NCBI GenBank assembly: GCA_002309655.1
Contig: DBXM01000016.1
Coordinates: forward strand, 75,977 to 139,976
Direction of reading: 5' to 3'
Length of the DNA stretch: 64,000 nucleotides
Source of the DNA: Mageeibacillus sp. UBA1212
GTDB taxonomy: Bacteria > Bacillota > Clostridia > UBA1212
Below the pieces are notes generated by a model. The model saw only the letters and a list, made by a program, of their open reading frames with translations. It was not told the origin of the DNA and ran no database searches. A program made the position numbers and the translations under genes. Below, piece by piece: positions 52,065-61,135 of this stretch. Position 1 is the first letter of the stretch; each line of letters starts with the position of its first letter.

Positions 52065-53702
52065 TTAGAATTTCATGCGGTAGTCGATAACGCACGACTT
52101 TTTGCCGTTCGCGAACGCTTCGAGCGCCTTCTTGAACTCCTCCGGACCGCAGACGGTGAAGCCTGAAAGTCCGTACGCCGCCGCTACTCTTCTGAAGTCG
52201 GGAACGGCTTTCCTCGCGTCTGTTGCGATGTACCGGCCGCCGAATTCGTTCTTCTGGATGTCGCGAACCATTCCCAGCGAAGAGTTGTTGAGCACCACGA
52301 CGAGAATTTTGATCCCGTTCTCGCGCAGCGTGGAAAGCTCCGTGAGGTCCATTCTGAAAGAGCCGTCGCCTGTAAAAAGAACCGCGCGGCACTCATTCCC
52401 GCTCTCTCCGGAAGCCAGCGAAGCCCCGATTGCAGCCCCGAGCCCGAAGCCCATCGTCCCGAAGCCGCCGCTCGTAACAAACCTGCCCGGCTTCACGAAC
52501 GGATAGAACCTCGCCGCCGCCATCTGGTGAAGCCCCACATCCGTGACCACGAACGCGTCGCTTCCCAAAGTCTCCGCCACAGACTCGAAAACGTCCTTCT
52601 TCAGCCTGCGTCCGGTCTCGCCCACCGGGTCGCTACAAGTTCCCGCACCGCCAAGAACAGTCTCGCTTTTCTTGACCCACAAAGAGCGCCTCGTTTTAAC
52701 GTGCGGCAGCAGCCTTGCGAGAATCTCCTTCGCGTCCCCTACCGCCGAAACGGTCGCCGTGACGTTCTTGTTGACCTCGGAGGCGTCGCTGTCGATGTGG
52801 AGAATCGTTCTGCCGCCTGACAGGCTCTCGTGGGTTCTGTTGCTGAAACGCATTCCGACGCAGATTACCGTGTCGGCCTCTTTCAAAAGCTGCGCGGTAA
52901 CCGGCGAACCGTACTTTCCCGCCATTCCGAACGAAAGCGGATTGCCGTCGGGAAGCGCCCCGCACGCCATCAAAGTAGTCGCAACCGGGATTTTCGCTTT
53001 TTCCGCGAGCTTCGAAAGTTCGTCCCACGCGCCTGAAATTCTGACGCCGCCGCCTGCGATAATAAAAGGCTTTTCGGCCGCGTTTATCGCCTCCGCCAGC
53101 GCTTCAATAGTCTCTTCGGAGGGATTTCCGGGTTCGGGACTGCGCATCTCGGAGCCGTCCGGGTCTTCCTGGCACCTTACCGGCTTGTAGTTCCTGCCGA
53201 AATCGTATTCAAGAATGTCCCGCGGCACGTCAACCAGCGTGGGGCCGGGCCGCCCCTTCATTGCGAGCAGAACCGCCTTTCTGACGGTGCTCTCAAGCTT
53301 TTCGGGACTTCTGACGGTCCAGTTGTACTTTGTGATCGGGAGCGTGATTCCCGCAATGTCGGCCTCCTGGAAGCTGTCCGTGCCGATCTCGTCGAGGTTC
53401 ACGTTGGCGGTTATAAAAAGAACGGGCACACTGTCGGCAAAGGCGGTCGCGATGCCGGTAACGAGATTCGTCGCACCCGGGCCCGAAGTCGCAATGCAGA
53501 CTCCGAGTTTTCCCGAAGCGCGCGCGTAGCCGTCCGCCGCGTGTGCCGCCCCCTGTTCGTGGGCCGTTCTTATGTGTCTTATCTGTCTGCGGTGCCTGTA
53601 GAGGGCGTCGTAAAGAGGCATGACGGCGCTTCCGGGGTAGCCGAAACAGACTTTCACTCCGGATTCGATCAGTATTCTGACTATCAGGTCGCTGCCTCTC
53701 AT
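52065..53702 (-). CDS. ilvB: Acetolactate synthase large (catalytic) subunit
   Basis: The 545-residue thiamine-diphosphate enzyme has the catalytic glutamate in HEQGAAHAADGYARASGK near 49, the FAD/central domain (about 190-320) and the ThDP-binding GDGSFRMDLTELSTL with NNSSLG near 445-480. It condenses two pyruvates to acetolactate, or pyruvate with 2-oxobutyrate, for valine, leucine and isoleucine. A weak AAGGA precedes the ATG. The order ilvB-ilvN-cimA makes a pathway unit; ilvC and ilvD are not in the window. Confidence 0.94.
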   Translation of the reverse strand: MRGSDLIVRILIESGVKVCFGYPGSAVMPLYDALYRHRRQIRHIRTAHEQGAAHAADGYARASGKLGVCIATSGPGATNLVTGIATAFADSVPVLFITANVNLDEIGTDSFQEADIAGITLPITKYNWTVRSPEKLESTVRKAVLLAMKGRPGPTLVDVPRDILEYDFGRNYKPVRCQEDPDGSEMRSPEPGNPSEETIEALAEAINAAEKPFIIAGGGVRISGAWDELSKLAEKAKIPVATTLMACGALPDGNPLSFGMAGKYGSPVTAQLLKEADTVICVGMRFSNRTHESLSGGRTILHIDSDASEVNKNVTATVSAVGDAKEILARLLPHVKTRRSLWVKKSETVLGGAGTCSDPVGETGRRLKKDVFESVAETLGSDAFVVTDVGLHQMAAARFYPFVKPGRFVTSGGFGTMGFGLGAAIGASLASGESGNECRAVLFTGDGSFRMDLTELSTLRENGIKILVVVLNNSSLGMVRDIQKNEFGGRYIATDARKAVPDFRRVAAAYGLSGFTVCGPEEFKKALEAFANGKKSCVIDYRMKF

Positions 53703-53730
53703 TTCAGTTTTTTCCTTGTTTTAGGGCATT

Positions 53731-54840
53731 TCAGCCCTCGTTTGTATCATCTCCGGCAGAAGACGCCGGTTCGTTTTCAGGTTCGTTTTCAGGTTCGTTT
53801 TTTTGTTCGATTACGGTTTTTTTCTCTGAACTTCCCTCTTTGAGAAGCCTTCTGACTCGCCTGACCGCCCACAGCCCGCCCAGAACGACGACCGTAGCGA
53901 TAAGCACGTAGATGTATACGTTTTTGACGACCGTGTAGGCTTTCAGCTTGCGGGTCTCCTTTTCGGTCAGTTCGACTTTGTAGTGAATGTCGTTGCCGGC
54001 CGCAGCCATGTCCTCGGTGTATTTAAGCTCCGCGGCAGTGAACTGCGACTCGTACTGCATCATCTTTTCGCCGGCGTCGTTGAAATAGTAGTAGACGATC
54101 TGGAGGTAGCGCGGAAGAAGGTTCTTGTCGGCTCCCGCATAAGTTATAGAAGTCTCCGTGCCGTCTCCGGTCGCGTAAAATCTCACAATCGCGGAAATGT
54201 TCTTCCTGTACTCGCTGTAGTCGACTTTCGGGCCGGTCACGTGCAGAACGATATCCGTCTTGTTCACGAATCCGTCTGCCTCCATCGCCTTCAGATTTTC
54301 GTTGACGGAGCCCGCGTTGTAGCGGCCCCGGGGCACCATCAGGTCTACGTTGACCGCAACAGGGGTAAACCGAACCTCCTCGGCGGCGGCGAATTCAGTG
54401 AAGTCTTCAAGCATCTTTTCGTTGAACCGTTCGTTGATTTCCTTGTCGCACGCGTATTCCGCGTAGATTTCGTCATAGGTCACGCGGTAGTTGTACGCCT
54501 CAAGCGTGAACGTGTCGCCCGCCTTCAGAGTGCCGTGCGAGCCGCCGGAAATGTCAGTCACCTTGTAAGTGTAACGGTAGCCCTTCACGCTCATCTCGAC
54601 GCCGAGATAGTCGCGTTTTTCGTTGAACGGAGCGGCTGAAACGGGCTTGTAACCCAGATCGGAGTAGTTTTTGCGAAGGTAGGAACTCACAAAAGGCTTG
54701 TTGAGAACAACTCCGACCGGCGTCACCGCGCCTTCAAGAAGAATGCACGCCAAAGCCGCGACCACGACAGCGTAAATGACGATAATCACCGCAATCTGTA
54801 CCTTATTCCCTGTTGAAACCTTTGAACCGGTGCCCTTCAT
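53731..54840 (-). CDS. Membrane-anchored protein of unknown function
   Basis: The 369-residue protein has an N-terminal membrane helix (about 14-37), a large extracytoplasmic region (about 40-310) and a second helix (about 308-328) followed by a basic patch RRVRRLLKEG. The short tail contains the repeat NEPENEPENEP. The middle part is beta-rich with no recognised domain. A 12-bp tandem repeat in the DNA encodes the NEPE tail. It lies 28 bases upstream of ilvB but is probably unrelated to that pathway. Upstream is the fused glycolytic gene. Confidence 0.7.
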   Translation of the reverse strand: MKGTGSKVSTGNKVQIAVIIVIYAVVVAALACILLEGAVTPVGVVLNKPFVSSYLRKNYSDLGYKPVSAAPFNEKRDYLGVEMSVKGYRYTYKVTDISGGSHGTLKAGDTFTLEAYNYRVTYDEIYAEYACDKEINERFNEKMLEDFTEFAAAEEVRFTPVAVNVDLMVPRGRYNAGSVNENLKAMEADGFVNKTDIVLHVTGPKVDYSEYRKNISAIVRFYATGDGTETSITYAGADKNLLPRYLQIVYYYFNDAGEKMMQYESQFTAAELKYTEDMAAAGNDIHYKVELTEKETRKLKAYTVVKNVYIYVLIATVVVLGGLWAVRRVRRLLKEGSSEKKTVIEQKNEPENEPENEPASSAGDDTNEG

Positions 54841-54911
54841 AAAACCACCTTGAAAAATATATTACTGCGTCGTATTGCGGAAAAGTAAACACTTACGACT
54901 TTAGTATACTA

Positions 54912-54945
54912 TGTCGACCCGCGTGTATCGACACGCGGGTCGACA
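54912..54945 (-). terminator. Perfect 15-bp inverted repeat with four-base loop after the glycolytic fusion gene
   Basis: TGTCGACCCGCGTGT at 54912-54926 is exactly complementary to 54931-54945. It lies 28 bases beyond the stop of the fused gene and 67 bases before the next start. It has no T run, so it may be a strong hairpin that stabilises the mRNA, a factor-dependent terminator or a protein-binding palindrome. Confidence 0.5.
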
Positions 54946-54972
54946 ATCATTTAATCAGTGTTCACTAACAAA

Positions 54973-56922
54973 TCAGCTGTTGCAGATGACCGTGAAGTCC
55001 GGCACCTTCAGGCTGGCGCCGCCGACAAGACCGCCGTCGATGTCCTCCATCGCGAACAGGCCCGCTGCGTTCTTGGCGTTGCAGCTGCCGCCGTACTGGA
55101 TTGTGATCACGGAGGATACGTTCGGGCCGTAGAGCTTCTTGACGGTCTCGCGGATCGACTTGCAGACTTCCTGAGCCTGGTCGTCGGTAGCGGTAAGGCC
55201 GGTTCCGATTGCCCAGATCGGCTCGTAGGCGATGATGATGCCTGCGGCCTGGTAGTCGCGGACGCCGTTCAGAGCATACTCGACCTGGTAGGCAACGAGC
55301 TCGTTGGTGACTCCGGCAAGTCTCTGATCCTTCGACTCGCCGACGCAGACGATCGGAGTGATGCCGAACTTGAGGGCCTGCTTGACCTTCAGGTTGACGG
55401 ACTCGTCTGTCTCGTTGTAGTACTGACGTCTCTCGGAGTGGCCGATGATGACGTACTCGACGCCGAGGTCCTTGAGCATTTCAGCCGAAATTTCGCCGGT
55501 GTAGGCACCCTTGTCGTGGTAGTCCATATTCTGAGCCGCGATCTTGATGTGGGTGCCCTTTGCGGCTTCGAGCGCCGCGGGAATCGCAACGTACGGAACC
55601 GCGCAGATAACGTCGTTCTTGCAGCCCTTTGTAGCCTCGGCGAGTTCCTTAATGAAGGCCGCCGCCTGGCTCGGAGTCTTGTTCATCTTCCAGTTGCCTG
55701 CCGCAACTATCTTTCTGTCCTTGTTTTCGAGGCAGGAGATTCCGGGAAGGTCGCGTCCTTCGAGGAATTCGAGGGAAGCGCCGCCGCCCGTGGAGATGTG
55801 GGTGATGGAATCCGCGAAGCCGAGCTGTTCGACAGCAGCCGCACTGTCTCCGCCGCCTACGATTGTTGTGGCCTCAGCCGCGGCAAGCGCCTGCGCGACA
55901 GCGATAGTTCCCTTTGCGAGGATCGGGTTCTCGAAAACGCCCATAGGTCCGTTCCATACGACCGTCTTCGCGTTTCTGATCTCTTCCGCGAAGAGCTCGC
56001 GGGTTGCGGGTCCGATGTCGCAGCCCATTCTGTCGGCGGGCATTTCGGTCGACTTGCAGACGAGCGTCTCAACCGGCGCGTCGATCGGGTTCGGGAACTC
56101 GGGAATCGTGACAGCGTCTACCGGGAGAAGCAGCTTCTTGCCGAGGGCTTCGGCTTTTTCGAGCATCTCTCTGCAGAAGTCGATTTTGGTCGGGTCGACC
56201 AGCGAGGTGCCGATGGAGTAGCCCTGCGCGTTAAGGAAGGTGTAAGCCATGCCGCCGCCGATGATGAGCGTGTCGCACTTTTCGAGAAGGCTGGAGATGA
56301 CCGAGAGCTTGTCGGCAACCTTCGCGCCGCCGAGAATGGCCACGAACGGGTGCTCCGGGTTGTTGACCGCGTTTCCGAGGAAGGCGATTTCCTTCTCGAT
56401 AAGGAAGCCTGAAACCGCGGGCAGATAGTCGGCGATGCCGGCCGTCGTTGCGTGAGCGCGGTGGGCTGTTCCGAACGCGTCGTTAACGTAGAGCTCGGCC
56501 ATGGAAGCGAGTTCCTTCGCGAATTCGGGGTTGTTTTTCTCCTCTTCCTTGTGGAATCTCGCGTTTTCGAGCATCATGATCTCACCGGGTTTGAGGGCCG
56601 CGGCTTTCGCCTTCGCGTCAGGTCCGATAACGTCGGTAGCCTGGATAACCTCTCTGCCGAGGAGCTCTCCGAGACGCTTCGAAGCGGGTGCCATCGAGTA
56701 CTTCATGTTGAACTCGCCCTTCGGTCTGCCCAGGTGGGAGACGAGAATGACGGCCGCGTTCTTCTCGAGAAGGTACTTGATCGTGGGCACGGCGCCGACG
56801 ATTCTCTTGTCGTCGGAAATGTTTCCTTCGCTGTCAAACGGGACGTTGAAGTCGACTCTGACGATCACTTTTTTGCCGGCGCAGTCGACGTCGGCAATTG
56901 TCTTTTTGCAATAATAGGCCAT
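54973..56922 (-). CDS. pgk/tpiA: Fused phosphoglycerate kinase - triosephosphate isomerase
   Basis: The 649-residue polypeptide joins two glycolytic enzymes. Residues 1-395 are phosphoglycerate kinase, with [24 protein letters not shown], and the C-terminal nucleotide loop [13 protein letters not shown]. Residues about 400-649 are triosephosphate isomerase, with AGNWKMNKT (Asn, Lys), [12 protein letters not shown] (His) and [11 protein letters not shown] (Glu). All catalytic residues of both are present. The kinase ATG at 56922 follows AAAGGAG. Such fusion is known from Thermotoga. It lies between leuA and a membrane protein gene, with a promoter at 56961-56989. Confidence 0.95.
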   Translation of the reverse strand: MAYYCKKTIADVDCAGKKVIVRVDFNVPFDSEGNISDDKRIVGAVPTIKYLLEKNAAVILVSHLGRPKGEFNMKYSMAPASKRLGELLGREVIQATDVIGPDAKAKAAALKPGEIMMLENARFHKEEEKNNPEFAKELASMAELYVNDAFGTAHRAHATTAGIADYLPAVSGFLIEKEIAFLGNAVNNPEHPFVAILGGAKVADKLSVISSLLEKCDTLIIGGGMAYTFLNAQGYSIGTSLVDPTKIDFCREMLEKAEALGKKLLLPVDAVTIPEFPNPIDAPVETLVCKSTEMPADRMGCDIGPATRELFAEEIRNAKTVVWNGPMGVFENPILAKGTIAVAQALAAAEATTIVGGGDSAAAVEQLGFADSITHISTGGGASLEFLEGRDLPGISCLENKDRKIVAAGNWKMNKTPSQAAAFIKELAEATKGCKNDVICAVPYVAIPAALEAAKGTHIKIAAQNMDYHDKGAYTGEISAEMLKDLGVEYVIIGHSERRQYYNETDESVNLKVKQALKFGITPIVCVGESKDQRLAGVTNELVAYQVEYALNGVRDYQAAGIIIAYEPIWAIGTGLTATDDQAQEVCKSIRETVKKLYGPNVSSVITIQYGGSCNAKNAAGLFAMEDIDGGLVGGASLKVPDFTVICNS

Positions 56923-56960
56923 AATAAGGACTCTCCTTTGCATGTATTTTATACGTTTTT

Positions 56961-56989
56961 ATATTAGCACACCGCTTCCGTGTTTTCAA
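56961..56989 (-). promoter_or_regulatory. Promoter of the pgk/tpiA fusion gene
   Basis: On the minus strand, TTGAAA (56984-56989), a 17-bp spacer and TAATAT (56961-56966) lie 39 bases before the start codon. Confidence 0.6.
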
Positions 56990-57077
56990 GAATCAAACCT
57001 TCGGCGGCGGCACGTATTCAGAAATTATCACTGTGAACGTTTGCGTAAAAAGCATTTACTCAGCGTTCACTTTGCGT

Positions 57078-58583
57078 TCACTCCTCCAACGCGTTCAGTG
57101 CGTTCAGGTACGCGAGAATGCTCGCCTCGAAAATGTTCACGCTGACGCCGTAGCCCTTCACGGTTTTGTCGCCCACCGAGAGCTTCACGCTGACGGCGCC
57201 CTGCGCGTCCGCTCCGCCCGTTACCGACTCGATCACATAGTCGAGAAGCTTCGCGTCCTTCTTGAGAGCGTCGTTTATCGCGTTGTAGGCGGCGTCGATC
57301 GGTCCCTCTCCGGCCGCGAAACCGTCGAGGTATGTCTCGCCCTTCCTGCATATTCTGATGTTGCAGGTGTTGCTGAGAATGTTGCCGGAGTTGATGACGT
57401 ACTTGTCGAGCCGGTAGATTTCGGGAACGCCCAGCACCTCGCTCCTGACGATCGCCTCGATGTCGCGGTCGCCGACGGTCTTTTTAGTCTCCGCCAGCAG
57501 CTTGAACTTTTCGAAAACGGTGTCGAGCTGCTCCTTGTCGAGTCCGCCGATTCCCAGCTCGGAAATGCGGTCCTCCAGAGCGTGTCTTCCGGAATGCTTG
57601 CCGAGAATGATTCGCTCCGACGTGGCGCCCACATCCTCCGGGTGGAAAATCTCGTAGGTGCGGCGGTCCTTCATCATTCCGTGCTGGTGGATTCCCGCCT
57701 CGTGGGCGAACGCGTTCTTGCCGACCACCGCCTTGTTGGCCTGGACCTTGCAGCCTGTCAGCATCACCAGCTTGCGGCTGGCGGGAACGAGCATCTTCGG
57801 GTTCGCGCCCGTGTCGGCATCGTAGATCTCCGGCCTCATTTTGAGCGCCATCACGACCTCCTCAACAGCCGCGTTTCCGGCCCGCTCGCCTATTCCATTC
57901 ACGGTGACGTCGACTCTGTCGGCGCCGGCTTTTATCGCGGCAAGGGTGTTGGCGGTGGCGAGGCCCAAGTCGTTGTGGCAGTGAACCGACAGCTTCCATG
58001 GGTTGGCGCTTTTCAGCTCTGATTTCATGAACCTCACAAGGTCTTCGATCTCATCCGGCTGTGCGATGCCCACGGTGTCGGCCATGTTCACGACCGAGGC
58101 GCCGTTGGAAAGCGCCGTCTGAAGCACTTTGGCGAGGAAGTTCCTGTCTGACCTGGTGGCGTCCTCCGCCGAAAATTCGATGTCCGGGCAGAGTGTCTTC
58201 GCGTAGGAGACCGTCGCGGCCACCCTTTCCACAACCTGTTCGCGGGTCATTCCGAGTTTGGTCTCGAGGTGAAGGTCCGAAGTTGCGATAAAAATGTGAA
58301 GCAGAGGCTTTTCAGCGTTTTTGAGCGCGTTCCAGGCGATTTCCGCGTCCTTTTCGGTGCAGCGGCAAAGCGAGGCAACCGTGACGCCCTTGAGCTCGTC
58401 CGCAACCGCCTTCACGCTCGCGAAGTCGCCCTGAGAGCACGCGGCAAAGCCCGCCTCGATGACGTCGACGCCCAACTCAGCAAGGACTCTCGCCATCGAC
58501 AGCTTTTCCGTCAGATTCATCGAAAAGCCCGGCGCCTGTTCGCCGTCCCTCAGCGTGGAATCAAAAAGCTCAATTCTTCTCAT
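57078..58583 (-). CDS. leuA: 2-isopropylmalate synthase
   Basis: The 501-residue enzyme has an HMGL-like barrel with [14 protein letters not shown] at the start and [22 protein letters not shown] near 200. The C-terminal leucine-binding regulatory domain (about 365-495) has [15 protein letters not shown]. It condenses 2-oxoisovalerate with acetyl-CoA, the first committed step to leucine, and is normally leucine-inhibited. The ATG at 58583 has GGCGGTG upstream; a GTG six codons earlier is an alternative. The gene lies 42 bases after the stop of the aldolase-like gene on the same strand. LeuB, LeuC and LeuD are not in the window. Confidence 0.93.
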   Translation of the reverse strand: MRRIELFDSTLRDGEQAPGFSMNLTEKLSMARVLAELGVDVIEAGFAACSQGDFASVKAVADELKGVTVASLCRCTEKDAEIAWNALKNAEKPLLHIFIATSDLHLETKLGMTREQVVERVAATVSYAKTLCPDIEFSAEDATRSDRNFLAKVLQTALSNGASVVNMADTVGIAQPDEIEDLVRFMKSELKSANPWKLSVHCHNDLGLATANTLAAIKAGADRVDVTVNGIGERAGNAAVEEVVMALKMRPEIYDADTGANPKMLVPASRKLVMLTGCKVQANKAVVGKNAFAHEAGIHQHGMMKDRRTYEIFHPEDVGATSERIILGKHSGRHALEDRISELGIGGLDKEQLDTVFEKFKLLAETKKTVGDRDIEAIVRSEVLGVPEIYRLDKYVINSGNILSNTCNIRICRKGETYLDGFAAGEGPIDAAYNAINDALKKDAKLLDYVIESVTGGADAQGAVSVKLSVGDKTVKGYGVSVNIFEASILAYLNALNALEE

Positions 58584-58625
58584 TTTTTCACCGCCCTTCA
58601 CTTCCCAATGTGTGCGTGCGCTTCC

Positions 58626-59912
58626 TCAGAACTTGAACGCGTCGCGAAGCTCCTTAACCTCGTCGTCGGAAATTTTCACAAGCTTCCCGATGCCGCAGGT
58701 GTCCAGAATCGCCTTCGCGCTGTACTCCATAACTTCCAGCTTGTCGAACGCGTTCAGCAGGCTAGCGCCTGTCACCAGCACGCATTCGTTCTCCAGCAGA
58801 ACGATCGGCGTCATGTGCGAAATCGTCTCGCTGACAAGCGCGTGGTTCATGAAGCTCACGCCGAACGGCAGCTTTTTGACGTCGCGCAGCATTATGTACG
58901 ATTCGGGAATGGTTCTCGAGTCGAACTCGGCGTCGCTGACCGCGAAGGCCATAATGTGCGGAGAGTGCGCGATAATGATCGAGTTGATCTCCGGGTGGTC
59001 GTCGTAAATGCGCTTGTGGAGCAGCACCGAACGCGAGGGCGTCTTGCCCTGCTCGCACCAGTTGCCGTGAATCTTGACGATGTCCTCGGGCTCGATGTAC
59101 TTTCTGTCCTTGTCGTAGGGCGTGATGATGAACGTGCCGTCCGAAAGCCTCTGCGAGAACGTTCCCTGTGTGCTTGTGAACAGCTGCTGCCTGTACGCGC
59201 GGGTGATGAACTTCACCATGTCGCGGCGGGCGGCCTTCTCCTCGGAAGTGATGTTCCTGTTGACGAACTCGTCCATTCTCGCGTGCTGCTTCTCCTTCGA
59301 GAGCGCAATCTGCTCGTCGGTTAGCGCGCTGATTTTGCCGACCTTAACGGCCTCGATTTGAAGTCTCGCGCAGAAATCAAACGTCTCGAACGCCTTGAAA
59401 GCGCCGAAAATGCTTGTCGAACCGACGAAAACGCCGTGATTTTCCAGCATGACCACGTTGTGGCCCTCGCCGAACTTGGCCGCGATCTTCTTGCTGAGAC
59501 CGATGCTGCCGGGAACGTCGTAGAGCGCGAAATCCACCGACCCGCAGATCTGGGCGACGTTGGGAACGAGCCTTGTCTCCGGCTTCTTCCTGACGATGCT
59601 GAAAGCCACAAGTGCCGGCGGGTGCGCGTGCAGAACTGCTCTCAAATCCGGCCGCGTCTCGTAGATCCTCTTGTGGACCGGGAATTCACTGGACGGCTTG
59701 TGGTTGCCGATAACGGTGCCGTCAGGCGTGACTCTGACGATGTCGTCCCTGGTGAGCGCGCCCTTGTCGACAGAACCCGGCGTAATCCAGATGTCGCCGT
59801 TGTCGTCCAGAATCGAGAGGTTGCCTCCGCTCGTTGTAGTCATACCGTAAGAATAAATTCTCTCCATCATCATGACCAGCTGGTCAGCGGGGTGAAGCAT
59901 TGAAAAGTCCAT
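58626..59912 (-). CDS. Protein with two tandem class II aldolase/adducin domains
   Basis: The 428-residue protein contains two copies of the fold. The first (about 5-190) has AVLHAHPPALVAFS with the zinc-binding histidines and VVMLENHGVFV. The second (about 215-420) has IIIAHSPHIMAFAV and IVLLENECVLVTG, in which the HGV-type third zinc ligand appears as Cys and the first-site HxH as HSPH, so the second copy may have altered metal binding. The family cleaves sugar phosphates such as fuculose- or rhamnulose-1-phosphate. It could pair with the rhamnulokinase elsewhere in the window. The ATG at 59912 follows AAAGGA. Confidence 0.82.
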   Translation of the reverse strand: MDFSMLHPADQLVMMMERIYSYGMTTTSGGNLSILDDNGDIWITPGSVDKGALTRDDIVRVTPDGTVIGNHKPSSEFPVHKRIYETRPDLRAVLHAHPPALVAFSIVRKKPETRLVPNVAQICGSVDFALYDVPGSIGLSKKIAAKFGEGHNVVMLENHGVFVGSTSIFGAFKAFETFDFCARLQIEAVKVGKISALTDEQIALSKEKQHARMDEFVNRNITSEEKAARRDMVKFITRAYRQQLFTSTQGTFSQRLSDGTFIITPYDKDRKYIEPEDIVKIHGNWCEQGKTPSRSVLLHKRIYDDHPEINSIIIAHSPHIMAFAVSDAEFDSRTIPESYIMLRDVKKLPFGVSFMNHALVSETISHMTPIVLLENECVLVTGASLLNAFDKLEVMEYSAKAILDTCGIGKLVKISDDEVKELRDAFKF

Positions 59913-59971
59913 AGTTAAATCCTTTCGAATGTGAAATGTGGAATGAATCACGGCCGCGCCGCGATTTCCTG

Positions 59972-61084
59972 TCAGTTCGTGTCGACTCCAGCCAGCGCCG
60001 GATCGGTGGGATCGTAGCAGGCCGCCTCGGGAATTTCCGCCGGCTTCTCGGAATCGGTGCCCCTCGGGTTGCCGTCGACGATTTCGAGCGTGGTGCCTTC
60101 CGGACAGTTCGTGTAGATCCAGTAGATGTTGCCGGTCTGCATTCTGAGACAGCCGCCGGAGGAGTTCTCGCCGATCGTGTTGTAGTAGTGGGAGAGAATC
60201 GAATTCACGCGCTTCTCGGAGTAGCATGGGCCGTGCAGGAACACGCCTGAGGCGTACTGAATGCCGAACTGCGCGTGGCAGTAGGTGCTGAAGGTCTTCC
60301 AGCGCATCTTCTCGCCGAGAGTGAACGTGCCGACCGGAGTTTTGGCGGGCGTCGAACCGCTGGCGGAGTTGATCGTTCTCACCGGAACCGTGTAGTAACC
60401 GTCGGAGTCGGCGGCGTAGACCGTCATCGTGTGGGAGCCCTTCTCGAAGTAGATGTAGTACGGGAAGCCGTCCCTCACCTTTCTCGCGTCGGTTTTTTCG
60501 ACCGCTTTCGAGGAGTAAATGAACCCGCGCAGGCCGTTCGGGCCGCTCAGTTTTGCGTAGCCGGTAGAACTCGCGTTGACCTTCAGTTTTCCGCCCTCGA
60601 AGGAAGCGGACATGACGCCGCGCGTGTCGATTGTCCAGCCGGAGGTGTCACCGAAATCGAACGTGTACTCCTGCCCTGGAATTACGTAGAAGTTCCTGTA
60701 CGCGTCGAGGTCCAAGAACGTGTCCCTGTAGGGCGTCGGTTCGGGGTCTGGCGTGGGAGTGGGAGTTTCGGTGGGAATCTCCGTAGGCGCCGCAGTCGGA
60801 GCGGTCGTCTCGTTAACAGGTTCCGCGGTATTTTGGTCGCCTCCCGGATTTTCCGTAGGTGCTGGCGCTTCCGTCGCGTTTTCTCCCGCGTCAGGCGTGT
60901 GGAGCGCGATTATCGCTACCGTCGGTTTTTCCTTGTCTCTGTCCGGTTCGTCTGCCGGTCCGCAGGAAGCGAGCGCCGCGCAGACCAGAATCAGAGCAGC
61001 GGCAGCCAATATGGCGGAAATATGCTTCCAGCCGCCGCGGGAACGCGAAAAACCGTTCATTTTGCATGCTTTTTTGTTTCTCAT
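59972..61084 (-). CDS. L,D-transpeptidase lipoprotein (YkuD domain)
   Basis: The 370-residue protein has a lipoprotein signal (LASC, Cys41) and a long linker rich in Thr, Pro, Glu and Ala (about 55-118). A beta-sandwich domain (about 120-215) and a YkuD L,D-transpeptidase domain (about 215-340) follow. FLHGPCYS near 284 carries the catalytic histidine and SSGGCLRM at 308-315 the nucleophile Cys312. It would form 3-3 cross-links in peptidoglycan or attach proteins to it at the cell surface. Confidence 0.88.
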   Translation of the reverse strand: MRNKKACKMNGFSRSRGGWKHISAILAAAALILVCAALASCGPADEPDRDKEKPTVAIIALHTPDAGENATEAPAPTENPGGDQNTAEPVNETTAPTAAPTEIPTETPTPTPDPEPTPYRDTFLDLDAYRNFYVIPGQEYTFDFGDTSGWTIDTRGVMSASFEGGKLKVNASSTGYAKLSGPNGLRGFIYSSKAVEKTDARKVRDGFPYYIYFEKGSHTMTVYAADSDGYYTVPVRTINSASGSTPAKTPVGTFTLGEKMRWKTFSTYCHAQFGIQYASGVFLHGPCYSEKRVNSILSHYYNTIGENSSGGCLRMQTGNIYWIYTNCPEGTTLEIVDGNPRGTDSEKPAEIPEAACYDPTDPALAGVDTN

Positions 61085-61135
61085 CGGGAAATTCTTCTTT
61101 CTGCGGAAGCCGCGTTGTTTACCGCGGCCGGGATT

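Noticed and set aside
54958..56412. Long plus-strand open frame opposite the pgk/tpiA fusion
   Set aside because: It is antisense to a gene with clear catalytic motifs and has no ribosome binding site or family match.
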